From: Fredinandcohnia quinoae
GTDB taxonomy: Bacteria; Bacillota; Bacilli; Bacillales; Bacillaceae_L
Assembly (NCBI RefSeq): GCF_022427965.1
Contig: NZ_JAKTTI010000021.1
Location: 1 to 64,000, forward strand
DNA length: 64,000 bases
Reading direction: 5' to 3'
Shown here: piece by piece, positions 26,851-34,921 of the stretch
Layout: the number at the start of each line of letters is the position of its first letter
How positions within the stretch are numbered: position 1 is the first letter of the stretch
The notes under the pieces: generated by a model
The model's database searches: none
Seen by the model: only the letters and a program-made list of their open reading frames with translations
What the model was told of the DNA's origin: nothing
Translations under genes and position numbers: made by a program

Positions 26851-29034
26851 TTATTGATCCAATTTAAGCTTTGCTAAAGCATCTGCCAGTGCTGTATTAA
26901 TTGGTTCTTCTTTATCCTGATTCTTCAAGTATTTAGAAACATCTCGCTTAGAAACCTTACCTGATTTATCCTTTTGTCTTCTTTCATTAAATGTCGATAA
27001 CTTCTCCCGATGACCACATTTACAAACAAAAATTTGACCGTCACCAGCTCCACGAAGCTCTAACCTCTTATGACAATTTGGACATCTTGCATTCGTTACC
27101 TTTGATATATTTTTTCGATGACCACATTCTCTATCCTGGCACACGAGCATTTTACCCTTTTTTCCATTTACTTCAAGCATTAATTTCCCACAGTCTGGAC
27201 ATTTCGTTCCCGTGATATTATCATGCTTAAATTTTGAGTCACTGTTTTTTATTTCATTCACAACTGCTTTTGTATATCCCTTAATTTCTGTAATGAAATC
27301 ATTTTTCTTAAGATGCCCTTTTGATATTCTCTCCAGTTTTTGTTCCCATTCTGCAGATAATACAGGAGATTGTAGGTCTTCTGGAACTAGCTCTAATAAT
27401 TGCTTTCCTTTATTCGTAATATGAATATCTTTACCTTTTCTTTCAATTAAGAAGGTGTTGAATAGCTTTTCAATAATATCGGCTCTTGTAGCGACTGTTC
27501 CGAGTCCACCTGTTTTTCCAATCGTTTCAATTAAGTCCTTATTTTCCCCTGCCATGTATTTCGATGGGTTTTCCATTGCAGATAATAAGCTTCCTTCATT
27601 GAATGGTTTTGGTGGTTCGGTATATTTGTTAACCTCATTAACATATTTCACATTTAATTCTACTCCAGAATGTATGGATGCAGGGATCTTGCTAGTTAAT
27701 TCAAGATCTTCATCCTCATCATGGCTACTGTCATACACTTCTTTCCACCCGAGAGACAGGACAGTTTTTCCTTTGGCTGTAAATTTCTCTTGTCCAATTC
27801 GTGCATGGACAATCTTTTGCTCATACGTATATGCCGGAAAGAATACTGATAAAAATCTTTTTACAATTAAATCATATATTTTTACTTCTTTATCAGACAA
27901 TGCACTTATATTTGCCCTTTCCTCTGTAGGAATAATCGCATGATGATCTGTCACCTTACTATTATCAACAAAAGACTTATTTGTTTTGATTCCAGTACTC
28001 GTAATTTTTGAAGCAAGCTTTGCATATCGTTGTATTTTACAAGCATCAATACGGTCCTTCAGCGTATCAACAATATCAGTTGACAAGTATTTAGAATCAG
28101 TTCGAGGATATGTGACCAACTTATGCTGTTCATATAATTTTTGGAGAATATTAAGTGTTTCCTTTGCTGAATATCCAAAAATTTTATTTGCATCTCTCTG
28201 CAACTCTGTTAGATCATATAGCTGTGGTGCGAAGCTCTTCTTCTCTGTTTTTTTAACATCGGTAATGATTGTTTTTTGATTCGAAATAGCACTAATAATC
28301 TGCTTGCATTTCTCTTTATTAAAAATTCGAGCATTATTTGTTTTCTCATCAATCCAGTGGAAAGTTAAATATTCTGTTACGGCGTTAATTTCATAATATG
28401 GCTGTGGTTTGAAGCTTTTAATTTCAGCTTCCCTTTTTGCCATAATTGCTAATGTTGGTGTTTGGACACGACCACATGATAATTGAGCATTATGCTTCGT
28501 AGTTAAAGCACGAGTGGCATTGATTCCAACTAACCAATCAGCTTCTGCTCTTGCAACTGCTGAGAAATATAAATTCTCATATTCTTTCCCACTCTTCAGA
28601 TTTGCAAAGCCCTGCTTGATTGCTTTGTCTGTAACCGAAGAAATCCAAAGACGTTTTATTGGCTTTTGTATTCTTGTTTTATCAATAATCCATCTAGCAA
28701 CCAATTCACCTTCCCGTCCAGCATCGGTGGCAATCACGATATCTTTAACATCCTTACGTTGTAATTGCGATTTGACAACACTATATTGTTTACCAGTTTG
28801 CTTTATAACAACTAAATCTAACCGTGATGGAATAATTGGTAAATCCTCAATTTTCCATGATTTATATTGATCACCGTATTTTTCAGGATCGGCAAGTGTG
28901 ACAAGATGCCCTAGAGCCCAAGTTACAATATATTTATCATTTTCAAAAAATCCATTTCCTTTTTTAAGGCAGCCTAATACCCGGGCGATATCTCTTCCTA
29001 CGGATGGCTTCTCTGCTAGTACAAGTGATTTCAT
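26851..29034 (-). CDS. topB: DNA topoisomerase III
   Basis: Type IA topoisomerase of 727 residues acting on single-stranded or catenated DNA. N-terminal Toprim KSLVLAEKPSVGRDIARVLG with VIATDAGREGELVARWI, the LSCGRVQTPTLA region, and active-site tyrosine in KLVTYPRTDSKYLS near residue 310. The C-terminus has zinc-finger pairs CPDCGKL/CQDRECG and CPNCHKRL/CKCG. Length and order match chromosomal Bacillus TopB. It follows the histidine kinase gene with a 71-base gap. Confidence 0.95.
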   Translation of the reverse strand: MKSLVLAEKPSVGRDIARVLGCLKKGNGFFENDKYIVTWALGHLVTLADPEKYGDQYKSWKIEDLPIIPSRLDLVVIKQTGKQYSVVKSQLQRKDVKDIVIATDAGREGELVARWIIDKTRIQKPIKRLWISSVTDKAIKQGFANLKSGKEYENLYFSAVARAEADWLVGINATRALTTKHNAQLSCGRVQTPTLAIMAKREAEIKSFKPQPYYEINAVTEYLTFHWIDEKTNNARIFNKEKCKQIISAISNQKTIITDVKKTEKKSFAPQLYDLTELQRDANKIFGYSAKETLNILQKLYEQHKLVTYPRTDSKYLSTDIVDTLKDRIDACKIQRYAKLASKITSTGIKTNKSFVDNSKVTDHHAIIPTEERANISALSDKEVKIYDLIVKRFLSVFFPAYTYEQKIVHARIGQEKFTAKGKTVLSLGWKEVYDSSHDEDEDLELTSKIPASIHSGVELNVKYVNEVNKYTEPPKPFNEGSLLSAMENPSKYMAGENKDLIETIGKTGGLGTVATRADIIEKLFNTFLIERKGKDIHITNKGKQLLELVPEDLQSPVLSAEWEQKLERISKGHLKKNDFITEIKGYTKAVVNEIKNSDSKFKHDNITGTKCPDCGKLMLEVNGKKGKMLVCQDRECGHRKNISKVTNARCPNCHKRLELRGAGDGQIFVCKCGHREKLSTFNERRQKDKSGKVSKRDVSKYLKNQDKEEPINTALADALAKLKLDQ

Positions 29035-29105
29035 TTTTATACCTCCAATTCACTCGTATTATTATACAGTAATTGCCACCATTACGCACTTAAACACTAT
29101 TAAAA

Positions 29106-30227
29106 TTACGCTTCAACAGCAATTCGAAGTGGCAATACAATCTTAAAAATCGTTTGACTGGAGTCTGAAACGCATGTAATGGTTCCCCCGTGCTTTTCAA
29201 TTATTTTTTTGCAAACAAATAGACCTATTCCAGTACCAAACTCCTTTGTTGTATAAAATGGTTCAAAGATGGTATCCATAAATTCTTGTTGAATTTTCGG
29301 ACCATTGTTTGAAATGGAAATCTCAATATTTCCATCAGTCATATTTGATTGAATCCAAATTCTCCGGTTTTCTTTTAATTGCTTAAGCGCATCAATTGAA
29401 TTTAATAATATATTTAAAATAACCTGTCTTATTTCTTCTTTATTAACAAGGATTTCCAGTTTCATGTCAATATCATTAATGACCTCAACTTCCCCATCAA
29501 GTAAGCTAGCATATAGGAAATCAATAATATCAATAAACATTTCATACAATAAAACTGTTTTTTCGCTTTTCTCTATTAAATCCTTCTTTGAAACATGCAA
29601 AAATTGTGAAATTTTATAATTTAACTGGTTTAATTCATGACTAATGATGTCTAAGTATTTTATATCTGGGTAGTCATTGCTAATTAACTTGACGAAGCCA
29701 AGTATTGCAGTTAATGGATTACGAAATTCATGAACAAAGGTAGAGGCCATCTGTCCTAAGATTGTTAATCGCTCTTGGTGACTTTGATCTATATAATGAA
29801 TCTTTTCCTGGAGAAGTTGATCCTTAAGTTCCGTATATTTTGTTACCCCATAGTATGTAAAATTATCAAATATTCGATTTACATCATTAAATACTGGCTC
29901 TAAACATTCGATACTTAATCCCGAGTTGTATATGTACTTAAAAATTTCACTTCTACATAAATTAACGTTGTATACAAATTCACCAATATTAATATTTGCT
30001 TGGGCTCTTTCTTCTGCAACTTTATCTGCAAGTTTTTTTATTGCTTTATTATCTATTGGATGAATTATTGAACTCTTCACCATCTCAAACATAGTTAACC
30101 CATTTAACGCTACTTCATCTTTATATAGATCATCTTCTGAATCAATAACATTTTTTTGCCATTCTTTTAGAAAAATTGATAAATTAGATTCTAAATAATA
30201 GATAAGTTCTCCTAAGACTGGATTCAA
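29106..30227 (-). CDS. Cytoplasmic sensor histidine kinase (orphan)
   Basis: About 373 residues with no membrane segment. An N-terminal all-helical sensor region (about 150 residues, RsbRD/HK-N-like in appearance) is followed by the H-box STFVHEFRNPLTAILGF, N-box NILLNSIDALKQ, G1 ISISNNGPKI, F-box IFEPFYTTKEFGTGIGLFVCKKIIEKHGG. No response regulator is adjacent, as in the Kin kinases that feed Spo0F; that role is inference. GGGTGG six bases before TTG at 30227 supports this start; ATG at 30245 is an alternative with AGGATG upstream. Confidence 0.85.
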   Translation of the reverse strand: MNPVLGELIYYLESNLSIFLKEWQKNVIDSEDDLYKDEVALNGLTMFEMVKSSIIHPIDNKAIKKLADKVAEERAQANINIGEFVYNVNLCRSEIFKYIYNSGLSIECLEPVFNDVNRIFDNFTYYGVTKYTELKDQLLQEKIHYIDQSHQERLTILGQMASTFVHEFRNPLTAILGFVKLISNDYPDIKYLDIISHELNQLNYKISQFLHVSKKDLIEKSEKTVLLYEMFIDIIDFLYASLLDGEVEVINDIDMKLEILVNKEEIRQVILNILLNSIDALKQLKENRRIWIQSNMTDGNIEISISNNGPKIQQEFMDTIFEPFYTTKEFGTGIGLFVCKKIIEKHGGTITCVSDSSQTIFKIVLPLRIAVEA

Positions 30228-30465
30228 TATATTCCACCCTTTCATTTCATCCTATTGAAATAATTTGCTTTATAAAAGTAACGACACATTATAGTATTCT
30301 ACTTTAATTTCTGAATTACCTTTTAGAATATAAGTAATTTGTAGAATTTTCAAAATTAATATCGATTATCATAGAATAATTTTTTTTCATTTGTTAAAAA
30401 AAGAGACAAGTTTCCTTCTGTGTCTAGCATACATTAAAGAAAGACGAGCATTTGGGGGGTTATGT

Positions 30466-30912
30466 ATGAAATTTATATTGATTAAAAAGAAATGGGTATT
30501 ATTTATCATCGTTTCTTGTACAGTACTACTATGTGGATGGTTGTTGTTACAGCCACAAATCATACCGACAATCACTACTACTGCTGCTGAAGAAGAGGTT
30601 GTATATCATGTCACAACAGGAGAATTAAAAACAACAACTGATGATGGGAAAGAAATTGAAGCTTATTTTTGGAATCCGGGGACGATTGTCGTACCTCAAG
30701 GTAAAAATGTAACCTTTAATATTTATGGAGTAAACGGTAAAGAACATTCCTTTTACATCGAGGGAACAGACATTAAAGGGACTGTCAAAAAAGGGGAAGA
30801 GATAAAAATAGAAACTCGTTTTAACAAAGAAGGAACATATAGAATCATTTGTTTGAATCACGCTGATATCGCAAGTAATGGTCCAATGATTGGATATATT
30901 GTCGTTGACTAA
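30466..30912 (+). CDS. Membrane-anchored cupredoxin-like protein
   Basis: 148 residues: an N-terminal membrane anchor (WVLFIIVSCTVLLCGWLLL) and an extracytoplasmic cupredoxin domain related to cytochrome oxidase subunit II/nitrous oxide reductase C-terminal domains. Candidate type 1 copper ligands are H94 (KEHSF), C129, H132 (ICLNH) and M141 (NGPM). Only one cysteine is present, so it is not a binuclear CuA site. GGGGGG precedes the ATG at 30466; the upstream reading is spurious. Probably an electron carrier at the outer face of the membrane. Single gene with a strong terminator. Confidence 0.82.
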   Translation: MKFILIKKKWVLFIIVSCTVLLCGWLLLQPQIIPTITTTAAEEEVVYHVTTGELKTTTDDGKEIEAYFWNPGTIVVPQGKNVTFNIYGVNGKEHSFYIEGTDIKGTVKKGEEIKIETRFNKEGTYRIICLNHADIASNGPMIGYIVVD

Positions 30913-30915
30913 GTA

Positions 30916-30963
30916 ATAAGGAGTAGAAAAAACAGGGTTATCCCCTGTTCTTCTACTCCTTAT
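30916..30963. terminator. Bidirectional terminator
   Basis: Long hairpin: ATAAGGAGTAGAA (30916-30928) with TTCTACTCCTTAT (30951-30963), inner AACAGGG/CCCTGTT. TTTTT follows on the plus strand. It overlaps the stop of the next minus-strand gene. Confidence 0.88.
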
Positions 30964-31352
30964 ATTTTTCTAACGACAATTACTGGTGTCATTTTTTTGA
31001 TGATACAATCTTCGATATCATTTTGGCCGAGTAATCCTAGTGTAATTGCTGCTTCAATTTTTTGCTGATCTGGCATTTTTACCATTTGAACACAATCGTT
31101 TAATTGTAAATCTTCTAATCTCTTGACCATTTTTTCATCTTCGTAGTTCTCAGTTGATCGAACCTGCCTTTGAATTTTATAGCTGCCTATAATAGATTCA
31201 GCCTTCTCATTTTTACCAACCGCAGCATCAAAATAAACGTTAATTACTTTCTTCATTTCCTTTAATTCTTTTTCAATTTCTTTTGCCTTCTCATTTAATA
31301 AAACATATTTTGAAACTAGCTCTTCTGGTATTTCCGAGAATGTTTGATTCAT
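30960..31352 (-). CDS. Hypothetical protein (130 residues)
   Basis: Soluble protein with an N-terminal coiled-coil stretch (LLNEKAKEIEKELKEMKKVINVYFDAAVG) and a C-terminal part rich in short helices ending VVVRKI. It resembles small uncharacterised Bacillus proteins that look phage-derived, but I cannot name it. AGGATTAATC precedes the ATG at good spacing (GGAGGATTA). Single gene. Confidence 0.68.
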   Translation of the reverse strand: MNQTFSEIPEELVSKYVLLNEKAKEIEKELKEMKKVINVYFDAAVGKNEKAESIIGSYKIQRQVRSTENYEDEKMVKRLEDLQLNDCVQMVKMPDQQKIEAAITLGLLGQNDIEDCIIKKMTPVIVVRKI

Positions 31353-31437
31353 AGATTAATCCTCCACTTAATAGTTTTAATTAATCATATGATGAACATT
31401 CAAAAAAAATTCATTGTTAATTGATAGTATGATAAGT

Positions 31438-31472
31438 AAAAACCATTCCCCACATGAAAGGAATGGCTTTTT
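31438..31472 (-). terminator. Terminator downstream of yojO
   Basis: AAAAACCATTCC (31438-31449) pairs with GGAATGGCTTTTT (31460-31472, one bulge). It is the first clear stop signal for the yojN-yojO transcript after the repeat element. Confidence 0.7.
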
Positions 31473-31539
31473 GTTTGTTTAGCAGGGAATTATAAAATTT
31501 AAACTTGTGGATAACCCTTTAATAAAGTTTATCTACGTT

Positions 31540-31655
31540 CAGCTCCAGCGCCTAGGCCCTCGAGGTCAAATAACCTGATGCAAGAAAAGTCAAAGTGCGA
31601 CTTTTTTGCATCAGGTTATTTGCTTGTCGGGCCTGGACAAGGCGCTTGCGCTTTT
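31540..31655. repeat. Bacillus-type palindromic intergenic repeat
   Basis: Begins CAGCTCCAGCGCCTAGGCCC and ends GGGCCTGGACAAGGCGCTTGCGCTTTT. The ends pair (AGCGCC/GGCGCT, GGCCC/GGGCC), and inside is a second long inverted repeat AAATAACCTGATGCAA / TTGCATCAGGTTATTT (31567-31582 with 31605-31620), enclosing AAAAGTC/GACTTTT. From memory, CAGCTCCAGCGCCTAG...ACAAGGCGCTTGCGCTTTT is a widespread dispersed repeat of Bacillaceae genomes. It fills most of the 307-base gene-free stretch 31353-31659. Function unknown; no coding capacity. Confidence 0.72.
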
Positions 31656-31659
31656 GTTC

Positions 31660-33576
31660 TTATATACTCTTATACAGCAGCTTCTTCAGTAGTGGAAACA
31701 GCACATCTGGTAATTCATCAATATCCGGAACTAATATACTATATTTTCCATATATGTTTTGAATGGTCTTTTTTTGTCCCTCTTCAATTTCACCGTTTGA
31801 TAAGAATACATTAATGACTTCAATTCCATATTTTCGAGCATCTAGAACGGCTTCATATGTATCAATAATCCCATTTTGCTCATAATCGAATGCTGCAGGT
31901 TCTCCATCTGAAAATACTAATAGGAATTTTTGTTTTTCTGAACGTTCTAGAATTTTTTTCGTCAACATTCTTATCGCAAAACCGTCCCGATTATCTTCCT
32001 CAGGCTCAAGTTGCATAATTTCTGGGCCTTGTCTATGTGTTAGTGATGAAGAAAAATCAATAACCGTTTGTAAATAATTCGGTTGTTTTGTACTAGTCGC
32101 TTCATTCGTATCTTCCCAAAATCCTGTCACTTGATGGGGTACCCGAACTGATTTTAATGCCTCATGGAATAATGTAATTCCAAGCTTAGTTTGCTTCATC
32201 TTATCATACATTGAGGCCGAGCAATCAACTAGCAAAGAAAATACAGCATCAATTTGAGGAGACTCTTGATCTTTTTTATAAAACATTCTTGGATTATCTT
32301 CAGTAAATAACCGTACTAGTTTTTTGTTTAATCTACCAAAATGTAAATCACTTCTAGGAAGGTTCTTTTTATGCTCTAAAATTTTGATGATCATTTGCTT
32401 CATTTTTTTCTGATAAGGGGCGATAACAGCTTTATTTTCGTCATACTCTATAATTTCAGTATTTGTAGGCTTTCTCGCCTTAATAAATACCGGATAAGCA
32501 AATTTATTTTCTTTTCCATATTCGAACGCAGACTCGCCTTTATTAGGGGTATCGTTCATTTCCATTGCTTCCATTTTTGAATAGTCTTTATTACTACTTT
32601 TCTGAGAAGATCCTTGGACGATACCTAACGCTTGGTCGGCATCCTCACCTTCCCTCGCACCTTCACCAATCAAATTTGTTTTTGAACCTTGCTCAAGATC
32701 AAATTTTAAAAAACTTTTTGTTGTTTTACTTGTTTCTTGATGCCATGTTGGAAGCTTTTCTTCATGTACATCTTCATCACCCTTTTTAGCATCCTTTAAC
32801 CTATCATTATTTTTTAATGGATCATTTCTCGTTAAATCATCAAATGTTAAACCGTCTTCAAGACTTTCATAATCAAGCTCTGGAAGATGAAAATACGTAT
32901 TTAACATGTCATTGGATAGTACTTCATCAAGTACATCTACAATTCTCGAACAAATTTTAACGACATCTCCAGTTGTCTTCGTATCAAAAAAATTGGTTAC
33001 TTCGTTTCGTAAAAATGGTAGGACCAGATCTATGTCACTATGAATGCTTGGAATTTCTTCAATCGGTGAATCTGAAGTAACTAACAAAAAGAGTGCGTTA
33101 AATAAAGCATCCGTATGAACACTTTTAACAATATTCACATGTAATTGATCTTTAAAATAATTCCTATAAATCCTTTTGCGATGATAAAATGCTTTTTTTG
33201 TACCAGGGCGAATCTTTTTACATAATTCTTCAAGTCGTAAATCTTCACAAACCATAAATAATTGTTTTGCGAAACTTGGTAAATTTGTATTATCACATAG
33301 CTTCATAAAAGCAGAGACCTCTTGAAAGTCCGTGAATTGCTTACTCCCAATTGCTCTTAGAAATATATCACTCGTTAGACCGTTCCTTTTATCCTTATCA
33401 GGTCGATTGTCCCAGAAATGGCTAATGATGATTTTATTTTCAATTGGATTAAAATATGATCGATATCCTAGTTCTACTTCAATTTCTGCTGATTTAGATA
33501 ATGTCTTCGCTAAATCTGCAAGTTCCATAAAGAGGAATGAATCAATTTTTTTATCGTTAAATTGAATAAATCTCAT
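31660..33576 (-). CDS. yojO: VWA-domain protein YojO (NorD/CobT-like)
   Basis: 638 residues with a C-terminal von Willebrand factor A domain. The metal-ion-dependent adhesion site is visible: DCSASMYDKMKQTK (DxSxS, near 455) and the later FSDGEPAAFDY. The middle is charged and low complexity. It starts 9 bases after yojN, which encodes a MoxR-type AAA+ ATPase. Such pairs (NorQ-NorD, CbbQ-CbbO) insert metals or remodel target enzymes. No nitric oxide reductase gene is in the window, so the client is unknown. Confidence 0.88.
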   Translation of the reverse strand: MRFIQFNDKKIDSFLFMELADLAKTLSKSAEIEVELGYRSYFNPIENKIIISHFWDNRPDKDKRNGLTSDIFLRAIGSKQFTDFQEVSAFMKLCDNTNLPSFAKQLFMVCEDLRLEELCKKIRPGTKKAFYHRKRIYRNYFKDQLHVNIVKSVHTDALFNALFLLVTSDSPIEEIPSIHSDIDLVLPFLRNEVTNFFDTKTTGDVVKICSRIVDVLDEVLSNDMLNTYFHLPELDYESLEDGLTFDDLTRNDPLKNNDRLKDAKKGDEDVHEEKLPTWHQETSKTTKSFLKFDLEQGSKTNLIGEGAREGEDADQALGIVQGSSQKSSNKDYSKMEAMEMNDTPNKGESAFEYGKENKFAYPVFIKARKPTNTEIIEYDENKAVIAPYQKKMKQMIIKILEHKKNLPRSDLHFGRLNKKLVRLFTEDNPRMFYKKDQESPQIDAVFSLLVDCSASMYDKMKQTKLGITLFHEALKSVRVPHQVTGFWEDTNEATSTKQPNYLQTVIDFSSSLTHRQGPEIMQLEPEEDNRDGFAIRMLTKKILERSEKQKFLLVFSDGEPAAFDYEQNGIIDTYEAVLDARKYGIEVINVFLSNGEIEEGQKKTIQNIYGKYSILVPDIDELPDVLFPLLKKLLYKSI

Positions 33577-33585
33577 CGTTAATCC

Positions 33586-34479
33586 TCACTCAAACAGAGT
33601 TTCTGCAATATTTTTTATAGCAGCTTTTTCTCGATCATCTTCAAGCTTTTGAATTATCCCTCTTGAGATAGCACGTAGTGGCGGCATATACAAAGCCAAG
33701 TCACATGTATCGATAAGTGCTCGTATCGAAGCTGCTTCCTCTGAAATTAATCCATTCCTAACTTGTGTAATTAAATCAGCTGACAAGGAAACAAATTTGT
33801 TAATCAGCTGCTCATCCTTAAGTAAGGATTGTTCTTGTAATACCTTTTTAAGCGTTTCACCTTGAATGTATGGGACATCAATAATAACAAAGCGATTCTT
33901 TAATGCTTCGTTTAATGGAACAGTTCCTACATATCCTTCATTTATAGCTGCAATGACTCCGAAACCGCTTTTAGCCTTGACAACTTCTGCAGTAAAAGGA
34001 TTTGTAATCATTTTTCGATAATCCAACACTCCGTTTAAAATTGGCAATGTTTCTGGTTTCGCCATATTAATTTCATCGATATAAAGCAAATAACCTTTTC
34101 TCATTGCATTAATAACTGGGCCTTGAATGAATTCGATTGCCATTTTACCTTTTTGCTCTTGTATCGTCTTGTAACCAAGCAGCGCCTCCGCATCCAAATC
34201 TACAGAACAGTTAATGCTATACATCGGCTGCGAAAATAAAGCTGATATCGTTTCAGCTAATTTTGTTTTTCCTGAACCTGTAGGACCCTTTAACAAAACA
34301 TTTTTTCCAAGACTTAAAGATATAATTGCATCCTGAATAATTGCGAGATCGGCAAAAGTATAGCCGTCTTTTCCTATTAGCACTTGATCCTCAGCGGTTA
34401 AAGGGACTGATTCTTTACGTTTTATAATTTCCTCATAAATTTTACTAGGTAATTTTAACTCTTCTATTTGATATGACAT
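33586..34479 (-). CDS. yojN: MoxR-type AAA+ ATPase YojN (NorQ-like)
   Basis: 297-residue AAA+ ATPase. Walker [15 protein letters not shown] near residue 60, Walker [17 protein letters not shown] near 130, sensor 1 [10 protein letters not shown] and arginine-finger region [10 protein letters not shown]. Acts as a hexameric remodelling ATPase with the VWA partner YojO directly downstream. ATG at 34479 is preceded by GAGAGGAAATG. The 5' side faces the toxin-antitoxin locus. Confidence 0.9.
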   Translation of the reverse strand: MSYQIEELKLPSKIYEEIIKRKESVPLTAEDQVLIGKDGYTFADLAIIQDAIISLSLGKNVLLKGPTGSGKTKLAETISALFSQPMYSINCSVDLDAEALLGYKTIQEQKGKMAIEFIQGPVINAMRKGYLLYIDEINMAKPETLPILNGVLDYRKMITNPFTAEVVKAKSGFGVIAAINEGYVGTVPLNEALKNRFVIIDVPYIQGETLKKVLQEQSLLKDEQLINKFVSLSADLITQVRNGLISEEAASIRALIDTCDLALYMPPLRAISRGIIQKLEDDREKAAIKNIAETLFE

Positions 34480-34595
34480 TTATTTTTCATTTCCTCTCTT
34501 TAATTCGTTACCTCACGATTCTACAGAAATTTGAACAATGAAGCAAAGTATAAACATTTTATTGAATTTTTATGATTTTTTTGTTTAAATTGTGG

Positions 34596-34601
34596 TATGA
34601 T
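34596..34601 (+). promoter_or_regulatory. Promoter (-10) of the antisense RNA
   Basis: TATGAT with extended TGG just before it (TGGTATGAT). No good -35, which an extended -10 can tolerate. Predicted start near 34608. Confidence 0.4.
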
Positions 34602-34627
34602 GAATTATATTAAGCAATAAAGAAAGA

Positions 34628-34656
34628 CCGCAGATGTTGGTAGCATCTACGGCCTA
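34628..34656 (-). terminator. Second terminator for the toxin mRNA
   Basis: On the minus strand GGCCGTAGATG pairs with CATCTGCGGTC through 11 pairs including two G-U, then TTTCTTT. The plus-strand version would have A-C mismatches, so it serves the minus strand. Confidence 0.6.
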
Positions 34657-34694
34657 GCAATAGAAGGTTCCCAATATGGGGATCGGCCTATGGG

Positions 34695-34742
34695 AAAAAT
34701 AGACCTCGCCCTACTTAAGAGGATAAGGGAGGTCTATTTTTT
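34695..34742. terminator. Bidirectional terminator of toxin and antisense RNAs
   Basis: AAAAATAGACCTC (34695-34707) pairs with GAGGTCTATTTTT (34729-34741), T6 on the plus strand. The toxin stop codon lies inside the stem, the arrangement known from par/Fst-type loci. Confidence 0.75.
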
Positions 34743-34829
34743 GTTGTTCTTGTCAAATGACAATATGGCAACAACAAGGGACGCAAAAGAAAGCATAATA
34801 ACTAGACTTTCATATATCGTCAAAGGCAT
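34734..34829 (-). CDS. Type I toxin, holin-like small membrane peptide
   Basis: Short gene of 31 codons plus stop that encodes MPLTIYESLVIMLSFASLV followed by VAILSFDKNNKK: one hydrophobic membrane helix and a short lysine-rich tail. The (T/V)xYE(S/A)L...MxxFxxL(V/I)VxI pattern with a charged C-terminus is that of the putative holin-like toxin/BsrG-TxpA-Fst group. GGGGGTGA precedes; translation may start at ATG 34829 or, with better spacing, TTG 34823. A TATAAT promoter lies 60 bases upstream. Expression probably depolarises the membrane unless silenced by the convergent RNA. Confidence 0.78.
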   Translation of the reverse strand: MPLTIYESLVIMLSFASLVVAILSFDKNNKK

Positions 34830-34888
34830 CACCCCCAATCTTCAGGGACTAGCCGACCACCCTAATGGACAATCTATTGCATGCTTGT

Positions 34889-34894
34889 ATTATA
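34889..34894 (-). promoter_or_regulatory. Promoter (-10) of the toxin gene
   Basis: Perfect TATAAT on the minus strand with extended TGC (TGCTATAAT). Predicted start near 34882 and a leader of about 53 bases. Confidence 0.6.
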
Positions 34895-34921
34895 GCACAA
34901 ATAAGTACCAGAACATACGTT

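Larger units (their letters stand above)
34608..34742 (+). ncRNA. Convergent antisense RNA (antitoxin) of a type I toxin-antitoxin locus
   Basis: A region of about 135 bases on the plus strand between an extended -10 box and a strong terminator (34695-34742). It holds two further stem-loops and no convincing reading frame. Its 3' end overlaps the last codon and 3' region of the toxin gene on the other strand. This matches the layout of TxpA/RatA, BsrG/SR4 and Fst/par loci, where the antisense RNA blocks or destabilises toxin mRNA. Exact ends are inferred. Confidence 0.55.

Noticed and set aside
26991-28870. Several plus-strand frames opposite topB
   Set aside because: They are shadows of a well-conserved topB; no ribosome sites and no recognisable proteins.
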